A DNA stretch of 24,824 bases from an uncultured Collinsella sp. (GTDB taxonomy: Bacteria > Actinomycetota > Coriobacteriia > Coriobacteriales > Coriobacteriaceae), in the NCBI GenBank assembly GCA_900542085.1, contig UQMK01000030.1:1-24824 (forward strand), given 5' to 3'. Shown here in pieces: positions 8,248 to 15,070 of the stretch; position 1 is the first letter of the stretch; each line of letters begins with the position of its first letter. The translations under genes and the position numbers were made by a program. The notes below the pieces were generated by a model, which was not told the origin of the DNA, searched no databases, and saw only the letters and a list, made by a program, of their open reading frames with translations.

Positions 8248-8415
8248 CCGCTTCGACAGCTCCAATAACCATCCCAGACGAGGCCGATGCCGCCCCCACA
8301 CCTCTGGCAACCATCCCAACCGAGCCTCAAGCCGCCTCGATACCGCTGACAGCGAACCCAACCAAGCCCACAGTCACCCAAACAGTCTTGGCGACCGCCT
8401 CGCCCGGGCCCGAAT
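8248..8415. repeat. Degenerate 42-bp tandem repeat, four units
   Basis: Units at 8248-8289, 8290-8331, 8332-8373 and 8374-8415 have the same length and recognisable similarity (GCCGCCTCGAyaCCnCTGgC, then ACCATCCCAACCnAGCC, or variants). In one + frame they would encode a Pro/Ala/Thr-rich 14-residue repeat. That frame runs back through the tRNA gene and has no Shine-Dalgarno site or start of its own, so I do not call a gene. It may be a decayed tandem-repeat coding region or a minisatellite. Confidence 0.5.
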
Positions 8416-8452
8416 GGGCCTCGATGCCACGTCCGGACAACCTTCCTATAGT

Positions 8453-8633
8453 CAGGTCTAATACTTTTCCCGAGAAGTGAACGAGCTTATTTGGACCCCG
8501 AAGCATCCACGCTTTTCGAAGCAAAAACCGCAGGATTCCAATGACAAAACCGCAGGAAATAAGCCACCAAAAGTGTCGATGTTTCGGGGGTCCGTTTTGA
8601 CTCGTTCACTTCTCGGGAAAAGTATTAGACCTG
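8453..8633. repeat. 33-bp perfect inverted repeat with 115-bp centre
   Basis: The 33 bases at 8453-8485 (start CAGGTCTAATACTTTTCCCG) are the exact reverse complement of 8601-8633. The pairing continues imperfectly inward (TTTGGACCCCGAAGCATC against GATGTTTCGGGGGTCCG). The centre has a repeated AAACCGCAGGA. It lies between the tRNA-Val terminator and the 3' end of the convergent DUF559-like gene and contains no gene. A half-copy of the arm (AATACTTTTCC...GAAGTGAACGAGC) is at 24754-24779, so this is a dispersed element of MITE or REP type. Confidence 0.85.
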
Positions 8634-8670
8634 AAAATAAGGCCCCTGGCCCCACCCCTAGCAACCGCCC

Positions 8671-9774
8671 CTACCAATGTTGACGCGCCTCGATAACCGT
8701 TTGCCAAAGCTTAAAACGCTTCGTTTCGACGCGCTTGAGGGCAAAATATCGCTGTTCCTCGCTCATGGGCTTGTTAAAAATGGGTCGCTTATTCCGATGC
8801 AGCTTCCGCCGGATGCGTTCGCACAGCCGGACGAGCTTGTCGTAGTCATTTGCCTGGTCAGTCGTCACGGTAAAGTATGCCACGCCGCTCAGCAGCTGTA
8901 ACTCGTTGCGGCGCTCGGCATCCTTGTGGATCTTCTCGCTTCCGTCGTGAATGGCATCGCTGTCGTAATCAATCAGCGCGGTCAGCACTTCGGGCAGCAG
9001 CCCGGCCTTTACTTTATCCATACCCACCTCGACTTTAGCCGTAAGCGTTATGTCGGGCGTGCGTTCCAACACGCGAAGCCTGCGATTGCGCCCATCGTTG
9101 TATCCATCGCGGATGAAGACCTTCTTGTTGAGCTCGGCCTTGCCCAATGCATACCCGCCATAGCGCGCAGGCAGCGACATAAACATGCACAGCCCCGACT
9201 CCCTCGGAGAGCGCGACCCCTCGATCACATATGCAAGAAGCGCCTTTGCCTTCGCAAGATCTCTCACCTTGGGGGACTTCTCGATATACGCCGCGATGAG
9301 CTCCTTGGTCGTGAGCCTGCCATCGCGCATGCCCGCATCCCTGCTGGTCACCCCGCCGGGAGCAAGGTTATCCAGCCGGTAGTCCGATGTCATGGCATAG
9401 CCGGCATAGATGGCCGCCGCCGCATCGCTATCGTGCGCGGCCTGCAAAAACGCCAGCTCGGGAGAGCACACGTACGCATCCAGGTCGCCCATCCAGTGGC
9501 CCAGCGAGATAAACGAACCCGCCGGGAGCTCGTTGGTGCATAGATGCGTCGCGACGTGCTTGCTCCGCCGACGGTCGGCGCGCGACGGCACCAGCAATTC
9601 CAGCGTTTCGACCCCCAGGTCATAGCGATCGATAACCTCCTGCGCTTCTTGATCCGAGAGCGCGCAGGCGTCTGCAATCGACACGACCTCTGGTTCCGAA
9701 TCCCCAAAGCGCGGGTTCGGCATGTGCGCCAAAAGCGCCAACGCAGCGTTATGTGAAACGATAAAGTACCCCAT
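8671..9774 (-). CDS. DUF559/AbiEi-like protein (predicted Vsr-type nuclease fold)
   Basis: 367 residues from ATG 9774. No Shine-Dalgarno is visible, and a TATCTT box six bases before the ATG suggests a leaderless transcript. The N-terminus MGYFIVSHNAALALL is of the 'ISHxSA' kind seen in actinobacterial AbiEi-like proteins. YVCSPELAFLQAA (101-113) is the usual middle motif. The C-terminal part matches the DUF559 (Vsr-like PD-(D/E)XK) pattern: GSRSPRESGLCMFMSLP (186-202), then YGGYALGKAELN, and IDYDSDAIHDG with KDAERRNEL (268-291). Such proteins are common in Coriobacteriia and poorly characterised; catalytic activity is not established. It stands alone, convergent to tRNA-Val across the 33-bp inverted repeat. 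Confidence 0.72.
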   Translation of the reverse strand: MGYFIVSHNAALALLAHMPNPRFGDSEPEVVSIADACALSDQEAQEVIDRYDLGVETLELLVPSRADRRRSKHVATHLCTNELPAGSFISLGHWMGDLDAYVCSPELAFLQAAHDSDAAAAIYAGYAMTSDYRLDNLAPGGVTSRDAGMRDGRLTTKELIAAYIEKSPKVRDLAKAKALLAYVIEGSRSPRESGLCMFMSLPARYGGYALGKAELNKKVFIRDGYNDGRNRRLRVLERTPDITLTAKVEVGMDKVKAGLLPEVLTALIDYDSDAIHDGSEKIHKDAERRNELQLLSGVAYFTVTTDQANDYDKLVRLCERIRRKLHRNKRPIFNKPMSEEQRYFALKRVETKRFKLWQTVIEARQHW

Positions 9775-10176
9775 GGCGCGAAGATAGCACGCACGTCGGC
9801 GGCCATTGGCGGTCCTGCTAAGTTTTCGGCAAACGATCGGCGGTTTTTTGCCGCGGCGCGTCCAAAGTGCTCATTCGTCGACGTCTAGTTGCAAATCCGT
9901 CAAGCTTTTGGCAAGGTTGCCGCTCAACTGACCAAAAGCCGACCATGCACTTGCCCATTTGCTTGACAACACGCCCCCGCCAAAACATCCCGCGACCTCT
10001 TGAACGGCCGAAGCATCCACCCAGCGACCGCACGCCACGCCGCAATCGCCTCGTTAAGACAGCAGACGCCACCGGCCACCAGCTCAAACACCGCCGACCC
10101 CAGCCGCGTGTATCGAGCACCCGCCGCTGGGGTATCCTTGGAGAACATGCACCGCAAGCCACACAAAGGAGCCGCC
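9775..10176. other. Intergenic region without recognised gene
   Basis: About 400 bp separate two divergent genes. Apart from a small imperfect hairpin (GGCAAACGATCGGCGGTTTTTTGCC region, near 9837) I see no conserved coding sequence, RNA gene or repeat. Promoters for both flanking genes should lie here; TATCCT at 10133-10138 is a possible -10 box for the downstream gene without a good -35. Confidence 0.4.
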
Positions 10177-10875
10177 ATGCGCACCGAGCTCGATGTTCCC
10201 TTTTCGCACAAAGACGAAGCCAAGGCCCTGGGCGCCAAGTGGGACCGGGCCAAGAAGATCTGGTACGTGCCCGATGGCGTCAACCCCGAGCCCTTTGCCG
10301 CGTGGCTGCCCGGCGTAGATCGCTCCGACCCCAGCGCGCCCTACATCTACCTGGTGCTGGGCAAGCGCGAATGTTGGAAGTGCCACCAGCAGACAACGGT
10401 CGCGGCCTTTGGCATTCCGTATCGGGTGGCCGAGGACTCGGACAGCAAGGCTGCGCCCAGCGCTGCGCCCACCATGGACGACGCGGGCCACATCGTGATC
10501 GACACCGCCCGCGCCAACGCCGTGGCCATCGTCCCCGCGCTGGGCTGCGTACCGGCCGAAATCCGCGACTACCTGCGCGAGCGCTGCGGCTACAAGCCCG
10601 TCACTTCGCGCACCAACAAGACCGTATCGCTCGCCAGCACCTGCACCGGCTGCGGCGCGCTGCAAGGCAGCCATTACCTGTTCGAGGAGTCCACGTCGCC
10701 GTTTGCGCTCACGACCATCAACAAGCTGCCCGCACTGGAGTTCGTGCGCGTGGAAGTCGCCGGCGTCTATGGCATCCCCGCTAGCCAAGGCAACTTTGAC
10801 CAGGCGCTCTTCACCTGGGCACGCGACCACCACACCCAGTTCCACAAGAGCCTGTTTGAGGGGATCTACCTGTAG
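10177..10875 (+). CDS. DUF5710 domain protein with split zinc ribbon
   Basis: 232 residues from ATG 10177, chosen because AAAGGAG ends 5 bases upstream (10165-10171); an earlier in-frame ATG at 10147 has no such site. Residues 1-45 are a DUF5710 domain (VPFSHKDEAKALGAKWDRAK, then KIWYVP), a small fold found at the ends of primases, topoisomerases and plasmid proteins. Two CxxC pairs, CWKC (66-69) and CTGCG (156-160), are about 87 residues apart and may bind one zinc ion. Between them is a region with AVAIVPALGCVPAEIRDYLRERCGY (partly conserved-looking, unknown). A single-gene unit. Biological role unknown; a nucleic-acid-related role is a guess from the domain's usual company. Confidence 0.8.
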   Translation: MRTELDVPFSHKDEAKALGAKWDRAKKIWYVPDGVNPEPFAAWLPGVDRSDPSAPYIYLVLGKRECWKCHQQTTVAAFGIPYRVAEDSDSKAAPSAAPTMDDAGHIVIDTARANAVAIVPALGCVPAEIRDYLRERCGYKPVTSRTNKTVSLASTCTGCGALQGSHYLFEESTSPFALTTINKLPALEFVRVEVAGVYGIPASQGNFDQALFTWARDHHTQFHKSLFEGIYL

Positions 10876-10882
10876 GGCAAAA

Positions 10883-10951
10883 CTCGAAAATCGAGTCCCA
10901 ATTTCCTCGAAAATCGAGTGTGAATATCCTCGTAAATCGAGTATGCGCAGG
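10883..10951. repeat. 23-bp tandem palindromic repeat, three copies
   Basis: CTCGAAAATCGAG occurs at 10883, CTCGAAAATCGAG at 10906 and CTCGTAAATCGAG at 10929, exactly 23 bp apart, each followed by a 10-bp spacer. The first two cores are perfect CTCGA/TCGAG palindromes. It begins 8 bp after the stop codon of the DUF5710 gene. Three short units without spacers of CRISPR length or any cas gene exclude CRISPR. Confidence 0.85.
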
Positions 10952-10974
10952 TAGCTGAATTGCCGACTCGAAGG

Positions 10975-11082
10975 CTACAGCCCCAGAATGTGCTCCAGAT
11001 AGCCCTTATTGAACCAGAACGACTGCCTGGTCATGTCACCGGCGTACCCCACCGCATTGGCGAGGCCATGGTTGCGGTGTAC
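10975..11082 (-). pseudogene. Possible 3' remnant of a lost gene
   Basis: On the minus strand an open stretch ends in a TAG at 10975-10977 after 35 codons reading HGLANAVGYAGDMTR and SFWFNKGYLEHILGL. The composition looks like the end of a real globular protein, but an in-frame stop lies directly upstream of 11082 and there is no start site. I read it as the tail of a decayed gene; I cannot name the parent family. Confidence 0.35.
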
Positions 11083-11113
11083 GGGCTATAGCCGAACCAA
11101 TATTGATATAAAC

Positions 11114-11153
11114 AAGACGAGGGCCAGTTCAAACCTGAACTGGCCCTCGTCTT
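11114..11153 (-). terminator. Intrinsic terminator of the 12125-11181 gene
   Basis: A perfect 17-bp stem AAGACGAGGGCCAGTTC / GAACTGGCCCTCGTCTT with a 6-base loop starts 28 bp after the stop codon at 11181. T-rich sequence follows on the minus strand (TTGTTTATATC). Confidence 0.9.
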
Positions 11154-11180
11154 TTATCAAAGTTGCTAGCAGCGTTTACA

Positions 11181-12125
11181 CTACTTTGAATCAGCTACGA
11201 TGCCAACCAAGCTGACGGTGACGTCGAAGGTCGGGCTGCCTTCGCCAACATCGAGGCCAGACATGTTTTGGCAATCATTGTCGGTGCCCTCCATCCAAAT
11301 GACAACCTTGAAGTTCGTCCCGTTGTAACCAACGTGGGCGAGCATTTGAGCATCGCCTGTCGGCTTTACGTAGGAGTCGCCGTTTCCGGTTGCTCCCCAG
11401 TTTTTGTTGTTCTGATCAACCATATTGCCACCGTATACATGAGCGTAGGACGGTGCCATGGTCACGGAAAGGCTGTCGGGATTCACGCAGCTCCAGCCTT
11501 CAGTAGCGGAGACATCATTTCCCTTACCAGTCGGGAGAACGGGAGCATAGACGACTTTAAGTTTATCGTCGATCAACAGGCCCACGCGAAGGCTGCCTTT
11601 GATTTTGTTAAACCATTCTTTCGAAGCGCCTTCCGACGCTGTCACGGCAACGGGACCGTTAGAGCCGCTGTTGTCGAGATAGACGTCAGCCTCGCCAGTC
11701 TGGTTAATCGTGTAGAGCGTATATTCCGCCATCGTATAGGCGTAATAAGTCTCGGTATCTCCCTTGAGCGTATAGGAACCCTCAAGCTGCTTAGAAATCG
11801 TTGCCTTCTGGTAACCACTCACATCTGTACCATTCCATGATTTTGGTACAAACCAGCTATGGGCATCGTCCGTGGAAGACGGACTGATCTCATGGCCAGT
11901 GCTTGCGGCGGTCGTTTGGTGATCGCTACCGTCATGAATGGCATCTTTGCCGGGCGCAATCTGGAGGACCATTCCGTTTGCCTGGGCGCTAACGGTGCTC
12001 GTGGTTCCATCAACTTTCGTGTTGGAGACGAACCAAGCGTACGTCGCGGAACCAAGTGCAACCGCCGCCATAACGACAGACAAGGCTGCGATCGCAAGCT
12101 GTTTTTTCATCTGCTTAACGCTCAA
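11181..12125 (-). CDS. SipW-dependent exported protein, paralog 6
   Basis: 314 residues. The start is TTG 12125: AGGAGG lies 7 bases upstream, while the in-frame ATG at 12110 is too far from it. MKKQ precedes a hydrophobic core (about 10-25) and ALGSATYAWFVSNTKVDG (23-40), almost identical to the next gene upstream. Family landmarks: ISPSSTDDAHSWF, EADVYLDNSG, SLRVGLLID and VIWMEGTDNDC (275-285). Only two cysteines are obvious near the end. Base composition is clearly less GC-rich than the 1-7861 block, and Thr/Ser/Asn are abundant, as in a secreted fibre subunit. It follows paralog 5 across an internal terminator, so it may be expressed at a lower level or from the same message by read-through. 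Confidence 0.87.
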   Translation of the reverse strand: MSVKQMKKQLAIAALSVVMAAVALGSATYAWFVSNTKVDGTTSTVSAQANGMVLQIAPGKDAIHDGSDHQTTAASTGHEISPSSTDDAHSWFVPKSWNGTDVSGYQKATISKQLEGSYTLKGDTETYYAYTMAEYTLYTINQTGEADVYLDNSGSNGPVAVTASEGASKEWFNKIKGSLRVGLLIDDKLKVVYAPVLPTGKGNDVSATEGWSCVNPDSLSVTMAPSYAHVYGGNMVDQNNKNWGATGNGDSYVKPTGDAQMLAHVGYNGTNFKVVIWMEGTDNDCQNMSGLDVGEGSPTFDVTVSLVGIVADSK

Positions 12126-12142
12126 CGGAAATCCTCCTCTCT

Positions 12143-12176
12143 AAAGAAAAAGGCGGGGGACACCTCTCCCCCGCCT
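12143..12176 (-). terminator. Terminator or attenuator between two exported-protein genes
   Basis: A 10-bp stem AGGCGGGGGA / TCCCCCGCCT (12151-12176) is followed on the minus strand by TTTTTCTTT. It lies in the 65-bp gap after the stop codon at 12191 and ahead of the AGGAGG of the next gene, so it should reduce transcription of the second gene rather than separate two promoters; no promoter fits in the gap. Confidence 0.85.
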
Positions 12177-12190
12177 ACTCAATCGCAGCG

Positions 12191-12970
12191 CTACTTGTTG
12201 TCAGCAGTAGCAGTAAAAGTGACCTTGATCTTCTTGGAAGCATCCTTAAGGTTGCCCAGATTATTGGTGTAGATGGCGGAGTCGTCGCCGTCATAGAACA
12301 CGTAGACGTCAACTTCGACTTCCTTCTCAGGAGTAACCTCGGTCGCAAGCAGATTAGTATCGCCCGTAGAGCTCTTAATTACTTTGCTTTTATCGCACAG
12401 GACCCAATTGTCACCGCACTTCACAAGAATACGAAGCGCATTGTCAAAGTTAACGTTGCTATTATCCCCGCTAACGAGCGAAATGCCATTCTCAGTGGGA
12501 TCAACGACAAGATTGGTCAGCTTCGTGCCCTTCGTGCCGACTTTAAAAGTGTTCTTGACCGCATACTTATCGAGCACTTCAGCCGAGTCAGGATCTCCAA
12601 TAGCGTAACGCTTCGTCTCATCAATAGTTGAGGCGGTAGGAGACAAGGCGGTAGCGGACTCGAACTGATAGACACCCGCGCCCGCACTCGCAACCTTGTT
12701 GGCGTCAAAGTGAGCGGCCCAAGTTGCGGGATAGAGAACTTTATTATCCGTGACATCGGCAGTATCAGAAGTCAGGTCGGTGTTGTTGTTGTCCTTATTA
12801 TGGATATACATAAACGCCGCGTTCGACTGAGCGGAAATCGTGCTCGTGGTGGCGTCAACCTTGTTGTTCGTCACAAACCATGCGAAGGTGGCGGAGCCGA
12901 GGGCTACGGCTGCCACGAGGACCATGGCGATGGCGGCGCCCATCTGCTTTTTTAATGCCTTGGTATCCAT
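12191..12970 (-). CDS. SipW-dependent exported protein, paralog 5
   Basis: 259 residues from ATG 12970 with AAAGGGG 5 bases upstream. The frame is open for another 94 codons but that part lacks a good start and includes the probable promoter, so I left it out. LKKQMG precedes a hydrophobic core (11-26) and ALGSATFAWFVTNNKVDATT, nearly the same as in paralog 6. The C-terminal motif is reduced: VYVFYDGDDSAI (222-233), with Trp and Cys lost but the DG-D core kept. Asn, Asp, Thr and Lys are frequent, and GC content is lower than in the flanking genes. I infer a highly expressed secreted subunit because it is first in its unit and followed by a strong terminator. Which protein processes it is not shown; the only SipW here is at 4262-3516. 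Confidence 0.84.
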   Translation of the reverse strand: MDTKALKKQMGAAIAMVLVAAVALGSATFAWFVTNNKVDATTSTISAQSNAAFMYIHNKDNNNTDLTSDTADVTDNKVLYPATWAAHFDANKVASAGAGVYQFESATALSPTASTIDETKRYAIGDPDSAEVLDKYAVKNTFKVGTKGTKLTNLVVDPTENGISLVSGDNSNVNFDNALRILVKCGDNWVLCDKSKVIKSSTGDTNLLATEVTPEKEVEVDVYVFYDGDDSAIYTNNLGNLKDASKKIKVTFTATADNK

Positions 12971-13368
12971 GCGGACCCCTTTCTTTCCCCATTCATCCCA
13001 GATGACCCTCGAGAAGCCCGGAAGGGGAGCCCGCGCTTTCGTGTTGGATGTTGCTTGCCCATCCTTTAGGCATGGAATTGAGAATACCATAATTCTTACG
13101 ATTTCCTTATGAGTTTTCGGCAGCTTACATTCCGGCAGATTCATAGGTCTACCTCGGGCTATATGTGGTGCTATGTGAACATCGTTTACCTTATTTGATC
13201 TCTCTCCCGCAAAGCCGTAAGTCCCTCTTAAGCCTTGCAACCGCAGCGCCACGCCAACGCATGTATACGCCCTCCGCCGCGCTTCGCCCTAGCCCTTCCC
13301 CACTCGCTATACTGGTGTAGCACGTGTCATTTTTGCCTGCTAAACGGGCTATTTGTTGGGAGGGCCCC
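12971..13368. other. Divergent intergenic region with probable promoters
   Basis: About 400 bp between the minus-strand exported-protein pair and the plus-strand unknown gene. On the minus strand TGGTATTCT (13081-13089) is an extended -10 box without a -35, leaving a leader of about 100 bases that contains a GC-rich stem (AGCCCGGAAGGGGAGCCCG region, 13016-13033). On the plus strand TATACT (13308-13313) lies 55 bases before the ATG at 13369. No gene or known riboswitch was recognised. Confidence 0.45.
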
Positions 13369-13881
13369 ATGGCTTTAGCCAATCAACCCAAGGGAAGCGT
13401 TTCCACCGGATCCATCAAACCGGTGACGCGCAAAGCCGTTCGTTGCCAGCGCGAAGTCGCCTGGCTGGTCACGCAAGCGGCCGGTAAGCTCGTCGCCACC
13501 ACCGACGACGTCAATGCGCCCACGCCCAGCTTTGTACTGGCGGCGGCATTGTCGTACACCCGCAAGCAGGAGCAGGCCGCTCAGGACCGTGGCACCGCGA
13601 TCGACTACAAGGCCGTCATGAGCCCCGACCTCGCAAGCTTTTGTGCGGCTGCGGGGCTGCCCGCAGCACCCAACGCGCTTTCGGACGAGGGCTACATGTT
13701 CACGCTCTCGGGCGCGGACCTCATCCGCGACCTCTACGCCTACTGCGGCGACCTGGACGAACGTATGGGAGACGCGGCGCAGGTCAAGCCGGGCTACGCG
13801 ATCAAGCTCGCGCTGCGGCTGTTCTTGCTGGACGACGCCGCTGGCAACGCCACCGCCTCCGACGGCAAAACCTCGGCATAA
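13369..13881 (+). CDS. Hypothetical protein, 170 residues
   Basis: The ATG at 13369 follows GGGAGGG by 4 bases; a longer frame upstream has no ribosome site. The protein is soluble, Ala-rich and without signal peptide or membrane segment. A basic start (KPVTRKAVRCQREVAW) is followed by helical stretches and a C-terminal half with an acidic helix (SGADLIRDLYAYCGDLDERM, 20 residues near 120-140). I do not recognise a family. It is alone on its strand, divergent from the exported-protein pair and convergent with the PilZ operon. Codon use is that of a normal high-GC gene, so I believe it is coding; function unknown. Confidence 0.7.
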   Translation: MALANQPKGSVSTGSIKPVTRKAVRCQREVAWLVTQAAGKLVATTDDVNAPTPSFVLAAALSYTRKQEQAAQDRGTAIDYKAVMSPDLASFCAAAGLPAAPNALSDEGYMFTLSGADLIRDLYAYCGDLDERMGDAAQVKPGYAIKLALRLFLLDDAAGNATASDGKTSA

Positions 13882-13892
13882 GCCGTCACCAA

Positions 13893-13930
13893 AAGCGCCG
13901 GGCCGGAAAATCAATCCCGGCCCGGCGCTT
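13893..13930. terminator. Bidirectional terminator between convergent genes
   Basis: A perfect 14-bp stem AAGCGCCGGGCCGG / CCGGCCCGGCGCTT with a 10-base loop lies between the stop codons at 13881 (+) and 13938 (-). On the minus strand it runs into TTTTGG; on the plus strand into GTTCGTTCT. Confidence 0.85.
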
Positions 13931-13937
13931 GTTCGTT

Positions 13938-15065
13938 CTACTTGTCCCCATCCCCTGCGGGCGAGTTCTTTTGGTTGCGACGGTTACTCCAGGTCACGTT
14001 GTGTTCCTTGTAGTAATCGGGCGCCTCGTTGCCGCTCGCGCTAATGGGGTCGTTGCCGGTCAGGGTGTCGGCAATATCCTGCACGAACTTAACGAACAGG
14101 CTCGAATCGTCGGTCTCGGACGAATCAAAGTCAAAACCGAACTCCACCGCGCCGCCAATGATCTTGTCCACGCACTCCGGATCGTCACCGTCCAGCCAAA
14201 TGACCACGGTGTACTTGTCCACATCGCCCACGCGGAAGTTCTTGTGACTGATGGTCGTCACTACATCTTTAGACGCAAACGGCTCGGTGTTGGGCTCGGG
14301 GTTGCCGTCGGTCGCGGCAGCCGCGTAGGTGGTGGGCTCGCCGTTGCGATACAGCCTCACGCGCGCCGCCTTCTCCACGCCCTTGCTGGCGCTGACCACC
14401 TTGAGCTTGGCGCTGTAGCCCAGATCGGTCTTGCCGGCGTTGCGGATATAAAAGGTGTACGCCACGTAATTCTTGCCGTTGTGGCTACCGTCGATATCGT
14501 CCAGGTTGTCGGGCAGGTCCTCGGCAGCGATATTGGTGCCGTTATCCAAGGCGTCGGCGGCCAGGCGCGCGGTGGCGTTGTTAAAATCACCGTTGTCGGC
14601 AATGGCCACGCCGCGGCGGAACAGCTCCAGGCGGTTGAGGTTGATGGTGAAGTTACCCATGTTTTCCTGCATAAACGACAGGGCGAACAGCACGCCAAAG
14701 GCAAGCGCCAGCACCACGAGGGCCTTTTGCAGCTTGTCCATGCGCAGCAGCGCCGCGCCGATGCGCTCCATGCGGCGCTTGGGCATGTACATGGATACGA
14801 CCGCGTCGGGGTCGATATCGTCGAGGTCCTGGTCGGCGAGCGCCTGCTCCAGCTCCTCGATGCGCACCACGCCGCGCAGGTTGCGCTTGGGCTTGGGCTT
14901 GCCGAAGCGCTTGCGGGAGGTGGGAGCTTGCTCGGGTGTGAAGTCCTCTCCGGGCGCGTCCTCGGCATTGGTGCCGGGCGCGTTCTGCGACGTGTCCTCG
15001 TCCAAATCCTCAGCCAAATCCTCGGCAGCTTGATCTTTGTTGTCGTTACGCTTGAACAGAGCCAT
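13938..15065 (-). CDS. Membrane protein with divergent C-terminal motif of the exported family
   Basis: 375 residues from ATG 15065, 5 bp after the PilZ stop codon, without a clear Shine-Dalgarno, so translation probably depends on the PilZ gene. Unlike its relatives it has a long cytoplasmic part: acidic (1-48), basic SRKRFGKPKPKRN (50-62), then a helical segment (64-110). One membrane segment (114-132) leads to an extracellular domain of about 240 residues that ends its core in VVIWLDGDDPEC (287-298), matching the W[LM]EGxDxxC motif. It lacks the ATYAWF signal, so it should stay membrane-anchored. I infer a link between the cytoplasmic c-di-GMP sensor and the exported structure, for example an anchor or assembly protein. 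No known domain name can be given. Confidence 0.82.
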   Translation of the reverse strand: MALFKRNDNKDQAAEDLAEDLDEDTSQNAPGTNAEDAPGEDFTPEQAPTSRKRFGKPKPKRNLRGVVRIEELEQALADQDLDDIDPDAVVSMYMPKRRMERIGAALLRMDKLQKALVVLALAFGVLFALSFMQENMGNFTINLNRLELFRRGVAIADNGDFNNATARLAADALDNGTNIAAEDLPDNLDDIDGSHNGKNYVAYTFYIRNAGKTDLGYSAKLKVVSASKGVEKAARVRLYRNGEPTTYAAAATDGNPEPNTEPFASKDVVTTISHKNFRVGDVDKYTVVIWLDGDDPECVDKIIGGAVEFGFDFDSSETDDSSLFVKFVQDIADTLTGNDPISASGNEAPDYYKEHNVTWSNRRNQKNSPAGDGDK

Positions 15066-15070
15066 GGCGA

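Noticed and set aside
8034..8480. Plus-strand protein of 148 residues over the tRNA and the 42-bp repeat
   Set aside because: It begins before and runs through the tRNA-Val gene and its terminator; no start codon with ribosome site follows the terminator.
10883..10951. CRISPR array
   Set aside because: Units are 13-bp palindromes with 10-bp gaps, only three copies, and no cas genes.
12971..13110. c-di-GMP riboswitch in the leader of the 12970 gene
   Set aside because: The leader has a GGATG...CATCC stem and a GC-rich stem, and a PilZ gene is near, but the conserved GEMM core and tetraloop receptor could not be matched.
12971..13252. N-terminal extension of the exported protein starting at 12970
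   Set aside because: The frame is open, but the signal peptide would be buried, the extension lacks a ribosome site, and the probable promoter lies inside it.
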